Assembly: GCA_009783085.1 (NCBI GenBank)
Contig: WRHU01000007.1
Location: 1 to 64,000 of the forward strand
From: Coriobacteriia bacterium
GTDB lineage: Bacteria > Actinomycetota > Coriobacteriia > Coriobacteriales > UBA8131
DNA: 64,000 bases
Direction of reading: 5' to 3'
Under the pieces are notes generated by a model. That model worked only from the letters and a program-made list of their open reading frames with translations. It searched no databases and was not told the DNA's origin. Made by a program: the position numbers and the translations under genes. Shown piece after piece: positions 16,607 to 25,244 of this stretch. Positions within the stretch are counted from its first letter, which is position 1. Each line of letters begins with the position of its first letter.

Positions 16607-17434
16607 CTAAATGAGTGAATGAACGAGTTGTTGGGTATAGGCGTGCTGCGGATCTTCAAGTATTTGGTCGGTGAGCCCGCTTTCAACGATTTTGCCATCA
16701 AGCATTACGATGGTTCTGTCGGCGAGCATACGGATAACGGCAAGATCATGCGATACAAGCAAGATAGATATGCCGTACTGCGCTTTGATTTTTCTAATCA
16801 AGTCCAGCACCTTTGCCTGCACCGACAAATCGAGCCCGGTAGTAACCTCGTCGAGTAAAAGTAGTGAGGGATTGTTAGCAAGAGCTTTTGAAATCTGAAC
16901 CCGCTGCTGCATGCCGCCCGAGAAATTTTTAGGAGCTTCACTCATGCGGCTGGTTAGAATCTCAACTGCTTCTAAAAGCTCGGTTGCGCGCGCAGTCATT
17001 TGTGCCGCATTGCGGCTGCCAGCAGCAATGATTTTCTCGGCAATGTTTGAGGCAGCGGAATAATTCATGCGCAGGCCCATAACGGGATTTTGGTACACCA
17101 TGCCCATGATATTGTTTTTTATCATGCGTTGCTCAGCGGTGCTTGCCTCCCAGATGCTTTGGCTTGCGTCCTTATAATCATGAAGTACGGCACTGCCAGC
17201 TGTGGGAGCTATGTCAAAATACAGAGTTCGCATTAAGGTAGTTTTTCCCGAGCCACTTTCTCCTACAATGCCAAGCACCTCACCTGGGTAGACTTCAAGC
17301 GAGAGGTTATTTGCCGCCCAAACGCAGCCACAAACACTGCAGCGGTTCTTTTCTAGGCTCTCTGCACATTTTGGGCACGCCTCTCCGTATCTAACAACTA
17401 AATCTTTAACTGACAAAACAGGTGTTTCAAGCAT
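16607..17434 (-). CDS. phnK: C-P lyase ABC-type ATPase PhnK with an inserted four-cysteine zinc-ribbon-like loop
   Basis: 275 residues: Walker A GESGSGKTT, signature FSGGMQQRVQISKAL, Walker B LLLLDEVTTGLD, H-loop LLVSHDLA, and the PhnK-type ending IVESGLTDQILEDPQHAY. Between the first strand and Walker A there is an added segment CPKCAESLEKNRCSVCG (about residues 20-36), with two CxxC pairs able to bind zinc. E. coli PhnK has no such segment. PhnK is known to dock on PhnJ, so the loop may add a contact. ATG 17434 has AAGGAGGT and overlaps the phnJ stop by 8 bases. Confidence 0.9.
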   Translation of the reverse strand: MLETPVLSVKDLVVRYGEACPKCAESLEKNRCSVCGCVWAANNLSLEVYPGEVLGIVGESGSGKTTLMRTLYFDIAPTAGSAVLHDYKDASQSIWEASTAEQRMIKNNIMGMVYQNPVMGLRMNYSAASNIAEKIIAAGSRNAAQMTARATELLEAVEILTSRMSEAPKNFSGGMQQRVQISKALANNPSLLLLDEVTTGLDLSVQAKVLDLIRKIKAQYGISILLVSHDLAVIRMLADRTIVMLDGKIVESGLTDQILEDPQHAYTQQLVHSLI

Positions 17435-18263
17435 GGGCTGCGACCTCCTTGCAGTACGAGGTGTCTGAGCATTGGTAGACTTTTTCTCCTGTTTGCGCAT
17501 CAAACATCTCATCGAGATAGGTGTTGTTGCTTTTGCAAAGACGGCACGTTTTGCCTGCAAAGCTCTCTCGCTCAAAAGGCACGTCATCAAAGGCAAGAGA
17601 AACTACTTTGGTATGCGGAGGAATTGCATAAATCTTTTTCTCGCGTCCTGCGCCAAAGAGATACAGGCATTCGGCATTATGCAGCTTGGGGTTATCAAAC
17701 TTTGGTATGGGGCTGGGGTTTGTCATGTAGCGATCCTCAACCATACAAGGGTACTCAGAGGCAATGGTAACTTTTTGGTACTTTACCAAGCTCTCATAAA
17801 GCTGCAGCCATAACGGAGCGTAGTCTTTTTCTGCGTGCATTTTTTTGGTGACTTCTTCACGAGCTTCAACAATGCGCAAGGGCTCGGGGATAGGAACTTG
17901 AAACACGAGAATCTGTCCATCTTTAAGGGGTATTTCTGGGATTCTGTGTCGTGTTTGTATGAGCGTTGCCTCAGTGGTGTTGTTGGTAGTTTCTACATCG
18001 GTGCAAAGCCCAACAAACTTTTTGATGTTAACAGCGTTTACGCTTTCATCGCTTCCTTGGTCGATTACTTTGAGCACGTCGTTTGGCCCAATGAGCGAAA
18101 GCGTTAGCTGGATACCGCCAGTTCCCCAGCCTCTGCCAATAGGAAGCTCACGAGAACCAAAGGGAACTTGGTAGCCCGGTATGGCAACTGCTTTAAGCGT
18201 GCAGCGTCTAATCTCTCGTTTAGAGCCCTCGTCGAGAAAGGCAAAGTTGTAATTGTTATTCAT
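17427..18263 (-). CDS. phnJ: Alpha-D-ribose 1-methylphosphonate 5-phosphate C-P lyase PhnJ
   Basis: The radical SAM enzyme that breaks the carbon-phosphorus bond. Nearly every PhnJ landmark is visible: YNFAFLDEGSKREIRR, AVAIPGYQVPFGSRELP, GWGTGGIQLT, LIQTRHRIPE, PIPKFDNP and LFGAGREKKIYA. The cysteines are arranged C-x2-C-x21-C-x5-C (CRLC...QCSDTSYC), which holds the iron-sulfur cluster and the catalytic cysteine. ATG 18263 was preferred over an upstream in-frame GTG because the product then starts MNNNYNFAFLDE; it overlaps the phnI stop. The 278-residue length is normal. Confidence 0.96.
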   Translation of the reverse strand: MNNNYNFAFLDEGSKREIRRCTLKAVAIPGYQVPFGSRELPIGRGWGTGGIQLTLSLIGPNDVLKVIDQGSDESVNAVNIKKFVGLCTDVETTNNTTEATLIQTRHRIPEIPLKDGQILVFQVPIPEPLRIVEAREEVTKKMHAEKDYAPLWLQLYESLVKYQKVTIASEYPCMVEDRYMTNPSPIPKFDNPKLHNAECLYLFGAGREKKIYAIPPHTKVVSLAFDDVPFERESFAGKTCRLCKSNNTYLDEMFDAQTGEKVYQCSDTSYCKEVAAHA

Positions 18264-19386
18264 GGGTATCACCGCCCGTTGCGTCCGCTGCTCGCGTTTT
18301 GCGCACGGAATCGAGTTTTGACTGGAAGGTAACGTAGTGCGGCAGTTTTAAGTGGGAAACAAAACCATTCATTTCCAAGCTGTCGCCGTGAGTTAATACA
18401 AACTCCTCATCTTGCGTGGGATATTCTCCGCCGTTGTCAAGCTCACGGTCAATAACCGCCATAGAAATAGCCTTGTTTTCATTTCTCCCAAAAACTGCGC
18501 CATAACCAACTGCAATTTTTAGCTGGTCTTTATCGTCCGAAGTGTTAAAGCACTCCACTTCAGTAATCAAAATTTCACCAACACAAAGGCTTTCGTTTTC
18601 ATCAAGAGGGGAGACAACGCAAAGCTCAACATAGCCGCTTCGCAGCTCGCCTACGGTTGGGTGAACTTGCCCAAACCCACGCAAGGCAGAATACGCAAGA
18701 CCAGAGATAAATCCAGTGTCTGCACGAGAAAGCGTTTGCAGCCGAGCACTGCGCTGTGCCGGGAACTCCAACATTGTTGTTGTTACGTCGTGGGGGGGTC
18801 GGTCGGTTTGACTCTCTTGGTCACTGCGGTTATGAGTGCTAGTACTATCATCGTAGTTATCATAGCGATCAATAAGCCCCTCTCGTTTTAATTCATCGGA
18901 TACGCGCGGGCAAAAAGAAACCTCCTCTGGGTTTTGCTCAGCCAGAGAGTTTTGCATGGTGGCATAGAGTTTTGCAGCACGTTTTGAGTCACGGTCAAAA
19001 TCTATAAGCCGGTGGGTGTAGTCATAGGTAGCTCCTAAAATCTGGCCACCCTCTATATCCTTAAATGCCGCAGATATGCGCCGGATAATACGCATATCGT
19101 TGCTATTGACCTCAGTGGTGTAATAATTTCTTGTAAGTGTTGAGCGGTAGGCACGCAGCAAAAACACTGCCTCTTCAATGGAACCCTCGCACTGTTTAAG
19201 CGCAAGAGCCGCATAGGGCTTTGAATACAAACCAGCTTCGCTCATAACTCTGTCAACCAGCAAAGAAAGCTTGCTTTCAATTGCTTCAACCTCAACATCA
19301 CGGTCATTGCTACATTGGTAAAAGTCCAGCAGCCTGATGCTCTCCTCAATGGCCTCTTTGCCGCCAGATACTGCTACGTATGCCAT
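18256..19386 (-). CDS. phnI: C-P lyase core subunit PhnI (nucleosidase-like)
   Basis: 376 residues, the usual PhnI length. MAYVAVSGGKEAIEESIRLL at the start, SEAGLYSKPYAALALKQCEG, RRISAAFKDIEGGQILGATYDYTHRLIDF, and GYVELCVVSPLDE are diagnostic. With PhnG, PhnH and PhnL it exchanges the purine base of ATP for the phosphonate. The phnH stop-phnI start spacing is essentially zero. Confidence 0.95.
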   Translation of the reverse strand: MAYVAVSGGKEAIEESIRLLDFYQCSNDRDVEVEAIESKLSLLVDRVMSEAGLYSKPYAALALKQCEGSIEEAVFLLRAYRSTLTRNYYTTEVNSNDMRIIRRISAAFKDIEGGQILGATYDYTHRLIDFDRDSKRAAKLYATMQNSLAEQNPEEVSFCPRVSDELKREGLIDRYDNYDDSTSTHNRSDQESQTDRPPHDVTTTMLEFPAQRSARLQTLSRADTGFISGLAYSALRGFGQVHPTVGELRSGYVELCVVSPLDENESLCVGEILITEVECFNTSDDKDQLKIAVGYGAVFGRNENKAISMAVIDRELDNGGEYPTQDEEFVLTHGDSLEMNGFVSHLKLPHYVTFQSKLDSVRKTRAADATGGDTHE

Positions 19387-19992
19387 TTATTTCACCCCCA
19401 TACGAGCAAGGCGGGGGAGCGCAAACAGCTCGCCAGCGTTTGACACAAAGATAAGGTCAATGCCTTGAGGGTATTCATAGTTTTGTGCGTCGCGCAGCTC
19501 AAGTGCATTTTTTACAGCGTGTGATATGTGGCATTCAAGCGTTTCTGCTATGCCAGGTCCAAAAAGCGTCACGTAGCTTGCAGCAGGACTTTTATCGCAG
19601 ACGATAATCGTTGCGCTTTTGTGAGGGTCGGCAAGCGTTCCGCATTTTGCATTCTCAATTGCTGTTTGAAGGCGCTGAGCTTCCTCTTTTTCGCCAGCGC
19701 TGCAAATAAAGATAAAATCAGCGTTTTGGAGCTGCTCTTTTTTGGCAAGAGTAAGCGATGAGATTTCATCCTCCAAAAGATCATCTCCCAAGACGCAAAA
19801 GCTCACCTCGTTGTCTAAAAGCGTTAGAGCAAGAGTCAAAAAAAGTGGATGAGCGCCAAACAGTTTGTCGGCATATTTTTGTATGCTTACTACGCGTGCC
19901 GGACAAGACAAAGCGTCTAAAATAAGCCTAAACACCTCTTGACTGTCAAACACGGTATCAAAATCATGCTTTTTTGAGAGCGTTGAGGTCAT
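19387..19992 (-). CDS. phnH: C-P lyase core subunit PhnH
   Basis: 201 residues with the PhnH-type opening VFRLILDALSCPARVVSI, LTLLDNEVSFCVLG, GTLADPHKSATIIV, LFGPGIAETLECHIS and QGIDLIFVSNAGELFALPR. The C-terminal Gly/Asp part matches the family's QGVDLILV...G...ALPR ending. The start has AAGGAGG six bases upstream and overlaps phnG by 29 bases, so coupling to phnG translation is likely. Confidence 0.9.
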   Translation of the reverse strand: MTSTLSKKHDFDTVFDSQEVFRLILDALSCPARVVSIQKYADKLFGAHPLFLTLALTLLDNEVSFCVLGDDLLEDEISSLTLAKKEQLQNADFIFICSAGEKEEAQRLQTAIENAKCGTLADPHKSATIIVCDKSPAASYVTLFGPGIAETLECHISHAVKNALELRDAQNYEYPQGIDLIFVSNAGELFALPRLARMGVK

Positions 19993-20437
19993 GCGGCGCC
20001 TCCTTGTCTATGGATTCAAAGTTGACCATTGTTTTTAAGTGCAGGGCGTTTTCTCGCTGGATTAAGCTTTCCTGCTCTTTTTCGAGCTGTTGGAGCATAT
20101 CCATACCGTCAAAAACTCCCTTGTTAATCGCAGCGTCAATGATTGCCATGTCAAGTACCTTCTCGGTGTCATCGCCCATCAAAACGGCGGCGCCTTTTTC
20201 TCCATCAAGTTCGACTATGGCTTCGCAGACTATGACCTCACCAAGGTAAAAGAGGCTTTGCTTAACGGGCTCACGCATCTTGATCATGGTCAAGGTTTTA
20301 CCTGGCTCTTTGACAATAAGGGGTGTGTGCGTTTTTTGGATTTCAGCGGACAAGACAGCAAGGTCAGCCTTGCTCGCTCGAGCCAAAATTCTTGAAAGAC
20401 GCTTTTTATCCATCTGCTCATAAATAGGTTTGCTCAT
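19964..20437 (-). CDS. phnG: C-P lyase core subunit PhnG
   Basis: 157 residues. The PhnG landmarks are the opening MDKKRLSRILARASKADL, MIKMREPVKQSLFYLGEVIV, ELDGEKGAAVLMGDDTEKVL and MAIIDAAINKG. PhnG forms the PhnGHIJ core complex. It is the first catalytic gene after the transporter genes and follows phnE2 by 2 bases. Confidence 0.92.
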   Translation of the reverse strand: MSKPIYEQMDKKRLSRILARASKADLAVLSAEIQKTHTPLIVKEPGKTLTMIKMREPVKQSLFYLGEVIVCEAIVELDGEKGAAVLMGDDTEKVLDMAIIDAAINKGVFDGMDMLQQLEKEQESLIQRENALHLKTMVNFESIDKEAPHDLNALKKA

Positions 20438-20439
20438 GC

Positions 20440-21330
20440 TTACCGTACCTTTGCTTTAATTTTGGTTGCGAACATTTCAAGCACAATAACGGCTATAACA
20501 ACTATGTAAGTAATAAAGCCAAGTTCGTGCAGATCAAAATAGAAGCTCCCTGCCATAAACAAATCAAAACCAATGCCGCCTGCACCAGCTGCTGCACCCA
20601 TTGCAATGGCTGTGCTAAAGTTGATTTCAAATCTGAGGAAGGTCCACGCTGTCATAAAGCTGAGAGAGGCAGGCAAAATAGCCTGGAACACAATCTGCCA
20701 ATAACTTGCTCCACTGGCTTTAAGAGCTTCGATAACGCCGTTATCAACTTCTTCAATAGACTCCGAATAGGCTTTGACTAAATAGCCGGCACTATGAAAG
20801 GTAAGGCCAGCAACGGCTGCGACACTTCCCAGGCCTGCCGCAATGGTAAGAATAAGTACCCACAAAATTGTTGGGACTGCTCTAATAAAGGCTACAAAGC
20901 TTCTTACAACCGTTGCAACAAGAGGGTTAGCAATGTTTTTGGCACACAACAAGGCACCAAAAAACGCTATGATAGCTCCAAAAATAGTAGCCAGAGCACC
21001 CAGCGAAAACGTTATCAAGAGAGCAAACATTGCTCCAGAAAAACTGTTATAACTCAAACGAGGCTGCAAAAACATAGTGCTTGCGTTGTCAAGCGTACTT
21101 GCGAGAGCAGTCGCTAAGTCAATGTTCTTGTAATCAAAAGTCAAAAATCCATACACGGTTAATCCAAGGAGAACTAAAACAGTAATTTGTATAACGGTAT
21201 TGCTTTTTGATTTTGCAGCCGTTTTTATTTTTCCTCTGGGTGTTTTTTTTATGTGGTTGTGTACTCCGAGAGAGAGAGGAGACTGAGCGGCAGTGTTGGC
21301 TGCAGCACCAGCAACGGCAAGTTCACTCAT
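20440..21330 (-). CDS. phnE: Phosphonate ABC transporter permease PhnE (second copy)
   Basis: 296 residues with about six membrane spans. The cytoplasmic coupling loop (EAA loop) is IEALKASGASYWQIVFQAILP, preceded by RSFVAFIRAVPTILWVLIL, typical of PhnE. The start overlaps the stop of the other phnE as TAATG. The N-terminal 50 residues are a charged cytoplasmic tail before the first span. It probably forms a heterodimer with the product of 21330-22280. Confidence 0.92.
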   Translation of the reverse strand: MSELAVAGAAANTAAQSPLSLGVHNHIKKTPRGKIKTAAKSKSNTVIQITVLVLLGLTVYGFLTFDYKNIDLATALASTLDNASTMFLQPRLSYNSFSGAMFALLITFSLGALATIFGAIIAFFGALLCAKNIANPLVATVVRSFVAFIRAVPTILWVLILTIAAGLGSVAAVAGLTFHSAGYLVKAYSESIEEVDNGVIEALKASGASYWQIVFQAILPASLSFMTAWTFLRFEINFSTAIAMGAAAGAGGIGFDLFMAGSFYFDLHELGFITYIVVIAVIVLEMFATKIKAKVR

Positions 21331-22280
21331 TACATAATCACCTTCCTAATTTGATTAGATATAAGTTCAATGGCAATAACCAAAATAACGATTGAAAGCA
21401 CAACAAGACTTGCCGAGGCGTAGTCCATACGCTTGTAGTACGTATCAAAGGCATAACCAATGCCCGTTGCAGTGAGTACGCCAATAAGGGTAGATGTGCG
21501 GATATTTGTTTCAATCATGTACAGTATCCAAGAAACAATTGAGGGCATAGATGAGGGAACAATACCTTGAAATACGGTTTGCAAAGTGGTTGCTCCTGTG
21601 GCGTGCATTGCCTCAACGCAAGAGGAGCTTACCTCGTCAATGGTTTCTATAAATATCCTTGTGAGCAAACCAAAGGTTGCAAAAAACAGCGCAAAAAAGC
21701 CCGTGAGAACGTTTTGCCCAAAGGAGAACAAAAGCAAGATTGCCCATACTACATCGGGCACGTTTCTAAAAAACGCTGCAATAACTCTCACCACACGTGC
21801 AACAAGCGGATTAGCCTTGGTGGTTCTTGTGCCAAGCAGACTAAAGAAAAAGGAACACAGGGCGGCGCATACCGTAACGGCTATCGCAACCAGTGCTGTT
21901 TCCGCGAGCTTTGACAAGATGCTTGGCAGATGTTCCCAGGACTTCTCGTTAGGAACAAGATTTTGAACCATCCATATAATCACTTTTGGTATTGAGGTAA
22001 AACCTTCGATTACGTTGTAATTGGTTATGATGGCAGATCCTGCAAAAAGCACGGCAACACCCAAAAAAGCAAGCGTAAAGGTGCGCTTCCGCTTGATAAA
22101 AACAGAGCTTTTATCCAATTGCCACTTTGATATTTTTGCATCTTGAGTTAGCTCAGCGTCCTGCGTTGCTTTTGTGTTTGAAGACTGCTTGCTAGCTTGC
22201 GATACGTTGGTGTCTTGGGTTGCTTCTGCTTTTGAGGATGCCCTTTTATTTTTTAGCTTTTCGCTAAACTTATTCAACAT
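21330..22280 (-). CDS. phnE: Phosphonate ABC transporter permease PhnE (first copy)
   Basis: 316 residues. A long polar N-terminal tail (about 1-75) is rich in ATQDT/ELTQDAK-like near repeats. About six spans follow, with the PhnE signatures FFRNVPDVVWAILLLFSFG and the EAA loop VEAMHATGATTLQTVFQGIVPS. The tail is another case of low-complexity sequence at a terminus. It overlaps phnC by 11 bases. Confidence 0.92.
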   Translation of the reverse strand: MLNKFSEKLKNKRASSKAEATQDTNVSQASKQSSNTKATQDAELTQDAKISKWQLDKSSVFIKRKRTFTLAFLGVAVLFAGSAIITNYNVIEGFTSIPKVIIWMVQNLVPNEKSWEHLPSILSKLAETALVAIAVTVCAALCSFFFSLLGTRTTKANPLVARVVRVIAAFFRNVPDVVWAILLLFSFGQNVLTGFFALFFATFGLLTRIFIETIDEVSSSCVEAMHATGATTLQTVFQGIVPSSMPSIVSWILYMIETNIRTSTLIGVLTATGIGYAFDTYYKRMDYASASLVVLSIVILVIAIELISNQIRKVIM

Positions 22281-23040
22281 CAGTAATCAGCTCGCCCTCA
22301 CTAGACTGATAAATCTCATGAATTTTAGATTTTGATAAGGTTTCGGGTGGGCCGTCGTAAACAATTTGCCCAGAGGTAATGCCAATAATCCGCTTAGAAT
22401 ACTTTAGGGCAACGTCCACTTGATGCAGATTGAGAATGCAGGTTATTTTCATGCTTTGGTTGATGTCACTGAGGTGATCCATAATGACCTTTGAGGAGCT
22501 AGGATCGAGTGAGGCAATGGGCTCGTCGCACAAAATGAGCCGAGGTTCTTGCATGATAGAGCGTGCAATCCCAACCCGCTGCTTTTGACCACCAGAAAGC
22601 TCATCACAGCGTTTGTAGGCTTGATCGGCAAGGCCGAGCTTATCAAGAATTGCAAAAGCATTTTCTTTTTCTTGTTCTGAGTAGATGCCTGCTGCACCCG
22701 TTATAGTCGCCTTGTGCCCAAGGCGTCCATGCAAAACGTTTTCTATAACGCTCAGCCGATCTACAAGGTTGTAGTGCTGAAAAATCATGCCCGTTTTTTT
22801 ACGAACTTTTCGTATCTCTTTTTTATCAGCGGTAGTTATGTTGTGTCCGTCAAAGAATATAGAGCCTTGCGTTGCATCAACAAGTTTGTTGATGCAACGC
22901 AAGATGGTAGACTTTCCTGAACCAGACGGACCGATGATGGATACAAACTCTCCCTCATCTACTGAAAAGGAAACATCAGTAAGTGCCTTAGTTGTCTTAT
23001 CGTATACCTTACTTACGTCTTGAAACTCCAAGATAGGCAT
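22270..23040 (-). CDS. phnC: Phosphonate ABC transporter ATP-binding protein PhnC
   Basis: Importer ATPase. Walker A is GPSGSGKST, the Q-loop is MIFQHYNLVDRLSV followed by NVLHGRLG (a PhnC hallmark), the signature is LSGGQKQRVGIARSI, and Walker B is LILCDEPIASLD. ATG 23040 gives the family-like start MPILEFQDVSKVY; a longer in-frame reading would run into phnD. The length is 256 residues. It energises the two PhnE permeases. Confidence 0.92.
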   Translation of the reverse strand: MPILEFQDVSKVYDKTTKALTDVSFSVDEGEFVSIIGPSGSGKSTILRCINKLVDATQGSIFFDGHNITTADKKEIRKVRKKTGMIFQHYNLVDRLSVIENVLHGRLGHKATITGAAGIYSEQEKENAFAILDKLGLADQAYKRCDELSGGQKQRVGIARSIMQEPRLILCDEPIASLDPSSSKVIMDHLSDINQSMKITCILNLHQVDVALKYSKRIIGITSGQIVYDGPPETLSKSKIHEIYQSSEGELITDVE

Positions 23041-23065
23041 AGTTATTTGTCCTGTTGCTTCGTTA

Positions 23066-24145
23066 CTATCGGTATGCGTCATACCATGAATCCGTGGTAA
23101 GCACATAACCAGCGCTTGAGGACTTTTTGTACAGCCCAACAGCACCCTCTACGTCAGCGTCATAAAAGAGCAGCTCGTTGTTTGCAACCTCGGCTGAGGT
23201 AAACAAATCCTGGAGAGCCTTTATCTCGTCTGCGCTCAGGTTCTTTGGGTTGAAGGCATTGGGGCCATTGAACACGGGGCTGCAAGAGATAACAACAAAC
23301 TCTTTGCCTGCGTGTGCATCAAACGGAGCCTCTGCCCCTTCTGAAACTCGATAGACTGCACCAACGGTGTTTTCGGTGCCCTCGGCAAGCTCAATGTAAG
23401 GAGCAAGCTCGATGTCGCAAAAAGCAGCTACGTCAGCGTTTCCTGCAACAAGATTGACGGCAGAACCTTGGTGTGATTGACCAAAGAATACCTCGCTAAA
23501 AAATGCTCCTGCGCCACCCTCTGCCAACTTGTCATCGTCCAAATCCTCGCTCGTAAAGAACTCAATGATTGCCGAGGTGGGAACCTTAAAGCCAGAGGTC
23601 GAACTGTTGGAAACAAAAGACATCTTTTTGCCTTTAATGTTTTCGATGGAATAGCCGTCTGCAGCCTTGTACTGGTCTGCGTTGTCCTTGCTAGCGCAAA
23701 TCCAAGAAAAGTATTTTGCCTCATCAAGCGAGCCATTCTTGTCAGCATTAACAAACAAAACATCAACCTCAGGGTTTCTGTTTTTCGCCTCGATATACCC
23801 AACAGCACCCATTGCCATAGCAATATCTGCGGCACCACTTGAGATAGCTTCAATGGCGATGGTATAGTCGGTGGTTGTTTTGTGCTCAACTTTTCTGCCT
23901 GTAGCTTGCTCAATGAGTTTACCAACCTCATCGCGCACCTCTGCATGGGTGTTTGATGACTCATTGGGATACCAAACAACGGTAATGGGCGAGGTGTTTT
24001 TTGCCTCAGGTGTTTGTGCTGCGCCTGCTGGAGTGTCTGTAGAGCCGTTTGATGAGGTATCGGTATCACAGCCGATAAGCCCCATTGCTACGATGACTAC
24101 CAATAGAATGGACATTACTGTTCTTAGAACTGTTTTTTTCTGCAT
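23066..24145 (-). CDS. phnD: Phosphonate-binding lipoprotein PhnD
   Basis: 359 residues. A lipoprotein signal peptide (about 1-24) ends in the lipobox LIGC, followed by a Ser/Thr/Gly linker. The mature part has TVVWYPNESSNTHAEVRDEVG, a PhnD-type opening, then GAADIAMAMGAVGYIEA, KKMSFVSNSSTSGFKVPTSA and VFFGQSHQGSAVNLVAGNADVAAF. AGGAAAGG precedes the ATG. It is the first gene of the phosphonate operon and captures phosphonate outside the membrane for PhnCE. Confidence 0.93.
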   Translation of the reverse strand: MQKKTVLRTVMSILLVVIVAMGLIGCDTDTSSNGSTDTPAGAAQTPEAKNTSPITVVWYPNESSNTHAEVRDEVGKLIEQATGRKVEHKTTTDYTIAIEAISSGAADIAMAMGAVGYIEAKNRNPEVDVLFVNADKNGSLDEAKYFSWICASKDNADQYKAADGYSIENIKGKKMSFVSNSSTSGFKVPTSAIIEFFTSEDLDDDKLAEGGAGAFFSEVFFGQSHQGSAVNLVAGNADVAAFCDIELAPYIELAEGTENTVGAVYRVSEGAEAPFDAHAGKEFVVISCSPVFNGPNAFNPKNLSADEIKALQDLFTSAEVANNELLFYDADVEGAVGLYKKSSSAGYVLTTDSWYDAYR

Positions 24146-24204
24146 ACTTGTACCTTTCCTCCAATTTTTCGGCAACAACTTGCGTGATGCTGCCAATTCT
24201 TTGT

Positions 24205-24252
24205 AACACCTCATGTAGTGTCACTGAGCCTTGCAACACCCTGTATGGTGTT
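24205..24252. promoter_or_regulatory. Twin inverted repeats upstream of the phosphonate operon
   Basis: AACACC-N6-GGTGTT is a perfect dyad at 24235-24252. A related imperfect copy, AACACC-N6-AGTGTC, lies at 24205-24222. The centres are 30 bp apart, about three helical turns, so two dimers could bind the same face. The sites lie about 60-107 bases before the phnD start. They do not look like PhoB boxes. No regulator gene is adjacent. The rest of 24146-24473 shows no gene. Confidence 0.55.
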
Positions 24253-24411
24253 ACGGGGATAATTATTAAGAGCTTTTGTAAAGAATGCTGCCAACAGGAA
24301 GTAAAAAACTTGTATGCCTTGTGTGAGAGATTCTCAATAATTTTTTACCTAATTCTCGTTAGGGTGATAGAGGGGGAGAAACAAGAGTGAGAGCTGGTGA
24401 GAAAAATAATA

Positions 24412-24430
24412 ACTTGTCAACTTGACAAGT
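24412..24430. promoter_or_regulatory. Palindromic operator of the toxin-antitoxin pair
   Basis: ACTTGTCA-ACT-TGACAAGT is a perfect dyad with 8-bp arms, centred about 53 bases before the antitoxin ATG. Phd/YefM-type antitoxins bind such palindromes near their own promoter, alone or with the toxin. Confidence 0.65.
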
Positions 24431-24473
24431 AAAGATAAGCAGAGTAATCTGTTGTCAAAGAACGGAGGAGATA

Positions 24474-24719
24474 ATGACAAAAATCGCTTTGACCGTTGGT
24501 GAGCTTAAGGCAGGGTTTTCGGAAGTTTTGCAGCGGGTACAAGAGGGTCAAACCGTGCAGGTTTTGTATGGACGTGCAAAAAAGCCGGTTGCCAACATTA
24601 CTGCGATTACGAGCGATACGCTTTTGCCCCGCCCGCTTGGTTTGCTTGAGGGAAAAGCAAGCTTCAAAATGGCAGACGGTTTCAAGTTCAAATCAACCGA
24701 GGACTTTTTGGGGCTTTAA
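24474..24719 (+). CDS. Antitoxin, Phd/YefM type
   Basis: 81 residues. The N-terminal MTKIALTVGELKAGFSEVLQRVQEGQTVQVLYGRAKKPVANI follows the Phd pattern (strand, helix, then a strand with a basic residue and a hydrophobic core). The C-terminal half, with FKMADGFKFKSTEDFLGL, is the kind of tail that wraps the PIN toxin. CGGAGGAG stands 3 bases from the ATG. It overlaps the toxin gene by one base (TAATG). Confidence 0.85.
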   Translation: MTKIALTVGELKAGFSEVLQRVQEGQTVQVLYGRAKKPVANITAITSDTLLPRPLGLLEGKASFKMADGFKFKSTEDFLGL

Positions 24720-25123
24720 TGAAGTGCCTTTTGGATACCTGCTCACTCATCTGGCTTTTGTCTGAGCCAAACAAGCTAACCGAGAGAGCAAAAGAGGCCA
24801 TTCGTAATAGAAAAAATGATGTATACGCAAGCACTCTCAGCTTTTGGGAAATGTCGCTCAAGCACTCAATAGGAAAGTTCAACTTTGAAAACATTGAGAT
24901 TGAGGAAATTGACGCACTCCTCGTTGACGATTTATATATTGGCATCATTGGCTTGAGCGAACAAGAAACTCTCTCGTTTTATCGGCTGCCCTTTTTTGGA
25001 GAACACCGCGATCCCTTTGACCGTATGCTTGCTTGGCAAGCTATCAAGAGAGATATGGCTCTTATAACGGGCGATGCCGATTTTGCACGGTATCATCAGT
25101 GTGGACTTCGTACGCTTTGGTAA
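24719..25123 (+). CDS. Toxin, PIN-domain ribonuclease (VapC type)
   Basis: 134 residues. The four acidic PIN positions are visible: D6 in CLLDTCSLIWLL, E44 in LSFWEMSLKHS, D99 in HRDPFDRMLAWQA, and D117-D119 in LITGDADFARY. The YyaA/VapC subgroup paired with Phd antitoxins has this HRDPFDR motif. It is predicted to cut RNA when the antitoxin is lost. Coupled translation with the antitoxin is expected. The pair sits between the phosphonate operon and rubrerythrin. Confidence 0.88.
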   Translation: MKCLLDTCSLIWLLSEPNKLTERAKEAIRNRKNDVYASTLSFWEMSLKHSIGKFNFENIEIEEIDALLVDDLYIGIIGLSEQETLSFYRLPFFGEHRDPFDRMLAWQAIKRDMALITGDADFARYHQCGLRTLW

Positions 25124-25244
25124 TAATGTCACGCAGGATTTAACAGTATCTAACGCAATCCCCAAGTGAAGCGGACTGACATAAATCCGTTATATAACGT
25201 CGGTCTTGCCAAACACAAAAACTGCTATCATGAAACACGGGCGT

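Noticed and set aside
24146-24473. PhoB box control of the phosphonate operon
   Set aside because: No CTGTCAT-type 11-bp direct repeats were found; the clear element is an AACACC/GGTGTT dyad.
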